From: Nitrososphaerales archaeon TH5896
GTDB taxonomy: Archaea > Thermoproteota > Nitrososphaeria > Nitrososphaerales > Nitrososphaeraceae
NCBI GenBank assembly: GCA_014523625.1
Contig: JAATVP010000003.1
Span: forward strand, 1-9,457
Direction of reading: 5' to 3'
Length of the DNA stretch: 9,457 nucleotides
Positions 5,243 to 9,457 of this stretch are shown here, piece by piece. Every line of letters begins with the position of its first letter. Within the stretch, counting starts at the first letter, position 1. A program made the position numbers and the translations under genes. Under the pieces are notes generated by a model, which worked only from the letters and a program-made list of their open reading frames with translations, did not search any database and was not told where the DNA came from.

Positions 5243-6067
5243 TTATACATACACGTTGTCTTTAACTAACTTTCCTAGTTTAACTAATGCATCCGGAAGC
5301 GGCTGCTGTGTGCTATAGATAAACAATGAGTGTTCTCCAGATTTATTGTCAGGCCAATATTCTCCAGGACAGTAATCACATGTGGCATAAGTAAAATTAT
5401 ACTCACTCAGAATGTCAAATCCATCATTGTTAAAAGTCTCTTTATAATACTGAAGAGAACCGGGATGAGATATACCATCATTATCCTCAGTATTCTCTAC
5501 CTGATTGGTTGGTGTATAAAATCCTCCCATTATGAGATTACCATTAGATGTTTCGTTTTCTAAAACTGTTATCTTGGCCTCTTTTGTATCATAGGACTTG
5601 TCAACTAGGTTATAGATTCCTGGAGATGGGAGTACGATTGGTTTGGAGCTAAGTGTATAATCTAATTGGCCGGTGCTATATACAACATTTTCGCTGCTAT
5701 CCTGTATTTCAATTGTATGAGGATTGGGTGTATCCCATGGAGCGTCAGCGTGTAGAAAAACTAGAGCAGTTCCGTTTGGAACTATAAGATTAGTAGGTAC
5801 ATAGTATGAATTCTTGTCAGTGATTAGTTTATGTTGTTCATCAGACCAATTCTCGTGTGCTTCATTAGGAATTAAAATAACGAATGTTCCTACAGATGGT
5901 GGAACTTTCATTGATTCTGATGAATGAACAACTTCTGCTGTAGGAATATTATTAATACTTGTATTCGAAGCAGAAGTTGCATAGGTTAGACTTGGCGATT
6001 GGTAAGTAACTAATGTGTAAACCAGTATCATGGACCCAATAAATATGGCTAATGTATAATTCAGCAT
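5243..6067 (-). CDS. Exported cupredoxin-like protein with C-terminal CxxC domain
   Basis: A 274-residue protein. Residues 4-22 are a signal or membrane anchor, followed by a Ser/Thr/Asn linker. Residues about 53-170 resemble the cupredoxin fold of thaumarchaeal plastocyanin-like proteins: SYYVPTNLIVPNGTALVFLH, then NPHTIEI (His117), then PSPGIYNLVDKS and AKITVL. The usual C-terminal copper loop (Cys...His...Met) is absent; the place reads NLVDKSYDTKEAK, so type-1 copper binding is doubtful, although His106 and His117 remain. A further domain, about 180-274, carries TCDYCPGEYWPD (Cys230, Cys233), which could be a disulfide or metal pair. It probably sits outside the cell on the membrane. The start at 6067 has AAATATAT centred about 29 bp upstream. 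Confidence 0.78.
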   Translation of the reverse strand: MLNYTLAIFIGSMILVYTLVTYQSPSLTYATSASNTSINNIPTAEVVHSSESMKVPPSVGTFVILIPNEAHENWSDEQHKLITDKNSYYVPTNLIVPNGTALVFLHADAPWDTPNPHTIEIQDSSENVVYSTGQLDYTLSSKPIVLPSPGIYNLVDKSYDTKEAKITVLENETSNGNLIMGGFYTPTNQVENTEDNDGISHPGSLQYYKETFNNDGFDILSEYNFTYATCDYCPGEYWPDNKSGEHSLFIYSTQQPLPDALVKLGKLVKDNVYV

Positions 6068-6091
6068 CGGTACCTAGTTATTGATGCTAAG

Positions 6092-6099
6092 AATATATT
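6092..6099 (-). promoter_or_regulatory. TATA box of the cupredoxin-like gene
   Basis: AAATATAT on the minus strand is centred about 29 bp before the ATG at 6067, fitting a leaderless or near-leaderless mRNA. Confidence 0.55.
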
Positions 6100-6146
6100 T
6101 CTTTTTGAGCATTTACACAAATAATACGAGTCTATATTCACAGTAT

Positions 6147-6361
6147 ATGAAATATTACTCTCAAGAAATTTTCACGGAAAAAAAGATCCTCAAAGCTCTA
6201 GTTCGAGAGACCACTTTAGATATTGTAGTTCCATCGTAGAACGACGAGCACCTCCATAGATATAGTAATTGATCGCTTGACAAAAAGAAAGCGTATTATT
6301 GTGTGATGAAATAGAACAACAACGCAAGAGAGGTATTGAGTCGGCAAAAACAGAGCTGTAA
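6147..6361 (+). pseudogene. Small gene broken by two frameshifts
   Basis: An ATG at 6147 reads MKYYSQEIFTEKKILKALVR then ETTLDIVVPS to a TAG at 6237-6239. The next frame continues as SIDIVIDRLTKRKRIIV (about 6253-6303), and the third frame finishes DEIEQQRKRGIESAKTEL with TAA at 6359-6361. Each switch needs removal of one base, one around 6234-6250 and one in the ATTGTGTGAT stretch near 6299-6306. The corrected product would be about 70 residues, basic and helical near its end, from a family I do not recognise. An AT-rich AAATAATAC (6119-6127) is about 25 bp upstream of the ATG. It lies 14 bp before the next broken gene, so both may belong to one dead operon. Confidence 0.5.
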
Positions 6362-6375
6362 AATGGGGTTATAGT

Positions 6376-6645
6376 ATGAGTCGATTCCCAGATGAAGATG
6401 ATCTCACAAAAGAGATTGAAGCATGGCGCGGCTTCATAGATAAACTTCCGTCAGACGAAGATTAAGTTGCGCTTACGAAGCTATTCAATGACTGCTACAA
6501 ATATTCTGTAGCAATGAATAGTCACGCACAAACAAATCCATTTCCATCAGAGTCTTTAATCATGTCTTTGCTACTGATTCGACACAAACTTATCGACCAA
6601 TTAAAGTCGATGATGCAATCAACAAGCAAACAGCTGGATGATTGA
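6376..6645 (+). pseudogene. 89-residue conserved-type gene interrupted by an in-frame TAA
   Basis: The ATG at 6376 gives MSRFPDEDDLTKEIEAWRGF then IDKLPSDED and TAA at 6463-6465. The same frame continues without a shift as VALTKLFNDCYKYSVAMNSH, then PFPSESLIMSLLLIRHKLID, and ends at TGA 6643-6645. Both halves have clear protein character and join naturally; one base change (for example AAA to TAA, Lys to stop) explains the break. The reconstructed protein is all-helical, with an acidic N-terminus and a C-terminal helix pair. I think similar proteins occur in Nitrososphaerales, but no function is known to me. Alternatives are a truncated live 29-residue peptide, stop readthrough, or a sequencing error. 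It is followed by a T-rich convergent gap. Confidence 0.65.
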
Positions 6646-6667
6646 GAACACACAGCGGCTGTAGTTG

Positions 6668-6699
6668 TAGACACTAACTTAATTTTTTGCTTTTGTCTA
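6668..6699. terminator. T-tract flanked by TAGACA/TGTCTA between convergent genes
   Basis: The 101-bp gap between convergent genes contains TTTTTT at 6683-6688 and a further T4 at 6691-6694. They are enclosed by the inverted pair TAGACA (6668-6673) and TGTCTA (6694-6699). T-tracts are the main archaeal termination signal, so this probably ends transcription from the left. Confidence 0.4.
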
Positions 6700-6746
6700 G
6701 ACGAATTAATTCATACTATTCAAATTGTCTTCTGAAACGATAAAAA

Positions 6747-7115
6747 TTAGTCTACACAAATCCCCGGGACTGCTACTTTCTTGAATAAGTGTGGAGACAT
6801 CACGGTATTAGGCAAGACTTTAGCCATATTTGATCTAAACTCTGGTCTATTAAATGCCTGTTTAAAATGTCCTGCAGATTCCCAAACGACATAGTTAACG
6901 AATGTGGTACTGCCAGCGATACCCCGATGCAGTTGGGCGGATATGAATCCGGGTTGCTGTTTGACTGTTTCTGTAGTCTTAGCGAATACCTGTAGAAACT
7001 CATCAACTTCTTGCGGATCTACATCGAACTTGTTCATCACGACGACTGGTCCAACATCTTCATCTAATTGTTTTTCAAGAGTTATTCTTTCGTCCATTTC
7101 TACGATTTTTACCAT
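6747..7115 (-). CDS. Antibiotic biosynthesis monooxygenase (ABM) fold protein
   Basis: A 122-residue protein. After a charged start (to about residue 22), VVVMNKFDVDPQEVDEFLQV begins the ferredoxin-like ABM domain. It is followed by QQPGFISAQLHRG, STTFVNYVVWESAGHFKQAF and NRPEF, which match the strand-helix pattern and the VxWxS...hxxAhxxPxF signature of the family. Relatives include quinol monooxygenases such as YgiN and haem-degrading IsdG-like enzymes; small dimers of this fold also act in detoxification. No residue here decides the substrate. The ATG at 7115 is about 24 bp from the minus-strand GAAATATC (7136-7143), a possible TATA box; Met7 is an alternative start. It is a single gene with a terminator region behind it and a palindrome-rich region ahead. 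Confidence 0.85.
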   Translation of the reverse strand: MVKIVEMDERITLEKQLDEDVGPVVVMNKFDVDPQEVDEFLQVFAKTTETVKQQPGFISAQLHRGIAGSTTFVNYVVWESAGHFKQAFNRPEFRSNMAKVLPNTVMSPHLFKKVAVPGICVD

Positions 7116-7222
7116 AGTTATTTATGAGCATCTTGATATTTCAGTTTTAATTTGACTAGGTACTAAATAACAGGATAACATCGTGATGCACGGATACAGA
7201 TCGTTGTTCTTCATTTTAGACA

Positions 7223-7293
7223 ATTCTGACTGATAATCCTGACAGATATTGACAATGCCTCCTAGGGAAATCATTCTGACACTTTATTGTCAG
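7223..7293. repeat. TGAC half-site cluster with CTGACA palindrome
   Basis: ATTCTGAC occurs at 7223-7230 and again at 7273-7280, 50 bp apart. Further TGACA copies are at 7240-7244 and 7250-7254, and a palindrome CTGACA-CTTTAT-TGTCAG spans 7276-7293. The block lies upstream of the ABM gene (start 7115). It may be an operator array, which is inference. Confidence 0.5.
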
Positions 7294-7359
7294 TCAAGAC
7301 AAGTAATAAAGTTCAACAGCAAGTGAGCGTAGAATAATATCTTGACTCCAAATTTGATA

Positions 7360-7453
7360 AAAGTGTATTAAACACTTTGTTAACAGTTAACAAATTAGAC
7401 TGTTACAGTTACGATGTTTACAATATATGTAGCTTTGTTAACAGTGTAAACAG
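7360..7453. repeat. Dense palindrome array built on GTTAAC/GTTTAC
   Basis: The array contains AAAGTGT-ATTAA-ACACTTT (7360-7378), then a perfect TTTGTTAAC-A-GTTAACAAA (7376-7394), then CTGT-T-ACAG (7400-7408). TGTTTAC (7415-7421) pairs with GTAAACA (7446-7452), and another TTTGTTAAC starts at 7434 and is only partly palindromic. GTTAAC occurs three times in 64 bp. The gap 7116-7647 has no gene I can support, so this array is its main content. It may be an operator cluster or an origin-like element. Confidence 0.75.
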
Positions 7454-7647
7454 AATTAGAAAATTAATCATTAGTTCCAAGTGAAGCAATCAGCAACGAA
7501 CAATCGTAAGCAATTTAGCGGCTACTCATTTCACAAATGGCTTATCTCTTTCTCATGGCATATCCTGCTACTTGACCATAAAGCTCGATACCGACTGGCA
7601 CTGGATATGGTTAAAAAAATAGAATACTTATCTCCAATCTGTCTATC

Positions 7648-8037
7648 TTATTTACAATATGACAGATTTTTTAGACTAGAGTTACCAATGTTGAATATTC
7701 TTCTCCAGTATCCATTAACCAGTTTGATAGATTCAAATATACTGTCCCAATATAATGTCAATAAATTAATTGAATTATATTTTATCTCATCACTGAGTTG
7801 GTTTTGTATGTAACCATAGCGATCATTCAAAACTATCTGAGAAGAATTTGGGATTCGCACCAATCTTCGTATATCATTGTTATTTTGAATGCGAGTACTG
7901 CGGCAATAAGTATGAATTCTTTCATCAGTGTACATTGAACAAAATGAGCATACGAAGCGTAATACATCTTGGCAGAAATCACAATATGAATGTGGTATAA
8001 GAGTTGCCCCGCATCGTACGCAAACAGTTGAACCCAT
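7648..8037 (-). CDS. Small zinc-binding protein with N-terminal double zinc module
   Basis: A 129-residue protein. The first 45 residues carry four ligand pairs: C6-V-R-C9, C19-D-F-C22, C30-S-F-C33 and H42-T-Y-C45. This is enough for two zinc sites in an interleaved or tandem ribbon (MGSTVCVRCGATLIPHSYC, then MYTDERIH). I recognise this module as a recurrent small thaumarchaeal zinc protein, without known function. The remaining part, about 46-129, is less conserved in look, with hydrophobic stretches (INLLTLYWDSIFESIKLV). The start at 8037 is supported by GCATAAAAG on the minus strand, centred about 28 bp upstream. A rival plus-strand frame (7481-7813) overlaps its end and is judged a shadow. 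Confidence 0.75.
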   Translation of the reverse strand: MGSTVCVRCGATLIPHSYCDFCQDVLRFVCSFCSMYTDERIHTYCRSTRIQNNNDIRRLVRIPNSSQIVLNDRYGYIQNQLSDEIKYNSINLLTLYWDSIFESIKLVNGYWRRIFNIGNSSLKNLSYCK

Positions 8038-8059
8038 AGTCGCGCTATCAGCTATCAGA

Positions 8060-8069
8060 TCTTTTATGC
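8060..8069 (-). promoter_or_regulatory. TATA box of the double-zinc gene
   Basis: GCATAAAAGA on the minus strand is centred about 28 bp upstream of the ATG at 8037, placing transcription initiation at the start codon. The flanking CTATCAGCTATCAG repeat (8045-8058) lies between box and start. Confidence 0.55.
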
Positions 8070-8305
8070 TTTCAGAATGAATTCTATATGAACTAATTTA
8101 TGGTATATTGTTCTAATGCAGAACTGCGAAACCTGCTGTACAGAAAATTTTTTCGATTAACACAACAGACAGAATCTAAATAGTTTATTGACTTTCAAAT
8201 TACTCAAAAAATATTGTGTATTCAATCTACTTTAGTATATAATAAATCTCAATAGATTCTGCTCTAGTATCTATTTATCTGGTTCGTCCATTAATCATAA
8301 ATCCA

Positions 8306-8467
8306 AATGATAAAATAAATCGTATACTTAGAATAATCAAAATTAAACAGGATGGACTTTGTTTTTCCTGTAGGGGGCGTATCACACATGATCATACAGT
8401 TGTGAGTAGCGGTCGTCCAAGACATTATTATCACAAGTATTGTGCAATCAAACACAATATTATTTAG
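8306..8467 (+). CDS. Small treble-clef-like zinc protein, start codon unresolved
   Basis: The frame ending in TAG at 8465-8467 reads DKINRILRIIKIKQDG, then LCFSCRGRITHDHTVVSSGR and PRHYYHKYCAIKHNII. The Cys-x2-Cys pair followed by HDH, RPRHYYHKYC (a His-x-x-Cys-like end) and a short helix suggests one zinc site of treble-clef type. Similar mini-proteins occur in Nitrososphaerales, as far as I can recall. The frame is open from 8246 but holds no ATG, GTG or TTG before the domain. ATT at 8342 lies about 26 bp after a TAAAATAAA element; upstream TATA-like boxes at 8236-8245 and 8272-8279 point to earlier starts. It may use a non-standard start, or have lost its start. Coordinates cover the part that looks like protein. 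Confidence 0.5.
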   Translation, partial: NDKINRILRIIKIKQDGLCFSCRGRITHDHTVVSSGRPRHYYHKYCAIKHNII

Positions 8468-8622
8468 TTCATTAGCAATAGAATTTCTTTAGCTCACAAA
8501 TGATCGGCAAAATAATCTTGTTCAAATGATAACTTATTAAAATACAATGTAAATTTGAAAACTAATCAATTCGACGAGTAATAATTCAAGTACTTTTTAG
8601 ATAGCACAATGAAACTCGTACG

Positions 8623-8634
8623 TAATATTTTATG
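8623..8634 (+). promoter_or_regulatory. TATA box of the four-ligand zinc gene
   Basis: TAATATTTTATG is centred about 24-25 bp before the ATG at 8652, in a 184-bp gap (8468-8651) that otherwise shows nothing. Confidence 0.5.
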
Positions 8635-8651
8635 CTTTCGATAAGTAAAAG

Positions 8652-8852
8652 ATGCGGCGTACTAAAGAATGTAGCTGTAATCATCGGATGTTCGATTTTA
8701 GCTTGCTCGAATTCATGGTTAATGAATCTAGAATTGAGCTTCGCTGTCATAAATGCAATGTTATTGTTGGCTGGTGGGATGAGCAGGGCACGAAGAAGAT
8801 TATGCCAATTAAGCGAGTATGGTCGGAAGAAGAATGTTTGACCATGCGCTAA
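8652..8852 (+). CDS. Small four-ligand zinc protein
   Basis: A 66-residue protein with KECSCNHRMF near the start (Cys7, Cys9, His11) and LRCHKCNVIVGWWDEQGTKK (Cys32, Cys35), ending in an acidic-to-basic tail (IMPIKRVWSEEECLTMR). The spacing suggests a single zinc ribbon with a hydrophobic strand-turn between the knuckles. I know no function; it may bind nucleic acid or a protein. The overlapping frame from 8632 has no such pattern and is rejected. The ATG at 8652 is about 25 bp after TAATATTTTATG (8623-8634), a good TATA position, so the mRNA is probably leaderless. It is the third small zinc protein within 1.2 kb. Confidence 0.7.
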   Translation: MRRTKECSCNHRMFDFSLLEFMVNESRIELRCHKCNVIVGWWDEQGTKKIMPIKRVWSEEECLTMR

Positions 8853-8883
8853 TTCTAATAGAAGAGAAATCAGATTTAAGAGA

Positions 8884-8976
8884 GTGTCAGAAATAGCTTA
8901 TAGACGCTATTTGGGTATAAATCACCAAGATGATAGACCTATTGAGAATCTAATTAGCAGACAATATCTCAGATAG
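8884..8976 (+). CDS. Short protein-like ORF or gene remnant
   Basis: A frame open from 8839 reads NRREIRFKRVSEIAYRRYLG, then INHQDDRPIENLISRQYLR, with TAG at 8974-8976. The only usual start is GTG at 8884, giving 30 residues. The composition (amphipathic, Arg-rich, no odd residues) looks like real protein, while the other two frames are full of stops. It may be a tiny gene behind the zinc protein or the C-terminal remnant of a longer one. No family is recognised and no promoter is visible. Confidence 0.3.
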   Translation: MSEIAYRRYLGINHQDDRPIENLISRQYLR

Positions 8977-9012
8977 AGAAAGAACATTCAAAATAAAAAC
9001 TTGATTATGAAG

Positions 9013-9231
9013 CTACTCCGATGAGCTCATGGTTCCATTAATTGATTGTTCAAGCAGTGGCACAAAGATCTTCCAAAAATCTTCACCACTGATACTAATC
9101 ATCGGAGTGTCACTTGTCTTTGTATCATTTGTTTCCAGCCAAGTCACAACTATATTACGTTTGTCTAAGTTTGTAGAATTGCTCTGACTAATGTTTTCCT
9201 GGACTGTTGCATTCACATTCCCACTGATCAC
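9013..9231 (-). CDS. Small thaumarchaeal hypothetical protein (WLETN...DFWKIF type)
   Basis: A 72-residue protein with a polar Asn/Ser-rich start, then NIVVTWLETNDTKTSDTPMI, then SGEDFWKIFVPLLEQSINGT, ending in serines. I recall thaumarchaeal small proteins sharing the layout VVxWLExN...TPhhxIsxxDFWKhFxPLLxLS; none has a known function. No signal peptide is present in this frame. The start is uncertain: the first usable codon is GTG at 9231, preceded by a T-run and a TAA, with no TATA box at the leaderless distance. An N-terminal piece may have been lost. It is divergent from the response regulator, with 82 bp between the starts. Confidence 0.6.
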   Translation of the reverse strand: MISGNVNATVQENISQSNSTNLDKRNIVVTWLETNDTKTSDTPMISISGEDFWKIFVPLLEQSINGTMSSSE

Positions 9232-9284
9232 GCTAAAAGAAAAAAATTAGATTAACCCACAGAATAACACATTAGTTCATATTA

Positions 9285-9290
9285 CTATAA
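9285..9290 (+). promoter_or_regulatory. TATA box of the response regulator gene
   Basis: ACTATAATG (TATAA at 9286-9290) is centred about 26 bp before the ATG at 9314, the leaderless spacing seen elsewhere in the window. Confidence 0.6.
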
Positions 9291-9313
9291 TGCCTAACTA
9301 ATTGTGACTTATA

Positions 9314-9457
9314 ATGAGTTACGGACAGAAGAAGACTGTCGTGATATGCGATGATGAGCAAGATCTGCTTCAAGTATTTGAGCTGGCTCTCGAGTCGAAA
9401 TACAATGTAATTTTGGCTAGTTCTGGTGAAGATTGTATTAACAGATTCTTGGAAGAA
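9314..9457 (+). CDS. Response regulator receiver domain protein, N-terminal part
   Basis: The first 48 residues of a CheY-like receiver domain, cut by the window edge. After a short start, KKTVVICDDEQDLLQVFELA gives strand 1 with the acidic pair (Asp13, Asp14) that binds Mg2+, then helix 1. ESKYNVILASSGEDCINRF gives strand 2 and helix 2. The phosphorylated Asp would lie a few residues beyond the edge, so its presence and any output domain cannot be judged. Such proteins receive a phosphate from a histidine kinase; thaumarchaea often have single-domain receivers. The start at 9314 is well supported by the TATA box 26 bp upstream. Confidence 0.9.
   Translation, partial: MSYGQKKTVVICDDEQDLLQVFELALESKYNVILASSGEDCINRFLEE

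Noticed and set aside
5330..5563. Plus-strand ORF of 77 codons
   Set aside because: Antisense shadow of the cupredoxin-like gene.
6800..7155. Two ORFs (6800-7006 minus, 6904-7155 plus) over the ABM gene
   Set aside because: Shadow frames; the ABM-fold frame is clear.
7481..7813. GTG-started 110-codon plus-strand ORF
   Set aside because: Half of it lies antisense to the zinc-protein gene. The rest (HKARYRLALDMVKKIEYL) is mildly protein-like, but no promoter or family is visible; I leave it out as not supported.
7838..7880. tRNA-like GGTGCGAATCCC on the minus strand
   Set aside because: It lacks the T-arm consensus and stem pairing, and lies inside the zinc-protein coding region (RRLVRIPNSS).
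8100..8183. 27-codon ORF starting MVYCSNAELRNLLYRKFF
   Set aside because: Plausible composition but too short, without a clear promoter or known family.
8632..8841. 69-codon ORF in the frame next to the zinc protein
   Set aside because: The overlapping frame from 8652 has paired cysteines and a better-placed TATA box.

Overview
The window looks like an accessory stretch of an ammonia-oxidising archaeon (Thaumarchaeota/Nitrososphaeria, most like the soil Nitrososphaerales). The reasons are AT-rich intergenic DNA, archaeal TATA boxes placed about 26-29 bp before start codons (leaderless mRNAs), a thaumarchaeal-type tyrosine recombinase with a coiled-coil tail, many very small zinc-binding proteins, and small secreted proteins with GYxxGC/GYxxGY motifs. 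The assignment comes from family recognition by eye; no search was run.

Layout. 1-813 (-): a two-gene operon, a DUF1428-like dimeric alpha/beta-barrel protein followed by a VOC (glyoxalase-fold) protein cut by the window edge, driven from a promoter built of GTATAC palindromes. 961-1151 (+): a broken small gene. 1141-1284 (-): a 47-residue one-helix membrane protein. 1295-2614 (+): the integrase. 2772-3249 (+): a zinc-ribbon/coiled-coil gene split by a frameshift, with a 23-bp tandem duplication inside. 3282-3521 (-): a small winged-helix-like protein. 3522-3974: intergenic DNA with a long inverted repeat. 3975-5147 (+): two exported proteins with a zinc-protein relic between them. 5243-6067 (-): an exported cupredoxin-like protein. 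6147-6645 (+): two adjacent broken genes. 6747-7115 (-): an antibiotic-biosynthesis-monooxygenase-fold protein. 7223-7453: a palindrome-rich intergenic block. 7648-8852: three small zinc-binding proteins. 8884-8976: a short protein-like remnant. 9013-9231 (-): a small thaumarchaeal hypothetical. 9314-9457 (+): the start of a response regulator.

The genes do not form one pathway. The main signal is decay. At least five small genes near the integrase carry frameshifts or in-frame stops that look recent, because the reading frames on both sides are still protein-like. Two of them contain visible short tandem duplications (5 bp and 23 bp), and only the 5-bp one accounts for a frameshift. Intact genes keep clean promoters, so the window reads as a mosaic of live single-gene units and dying accessory genes. 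Sequencing or assembly indels are an alternative for the single-base cases, and recoding cannot be excluded from sequence alone. I saw no tRNA, rRNA, CRISPR array or IS element.
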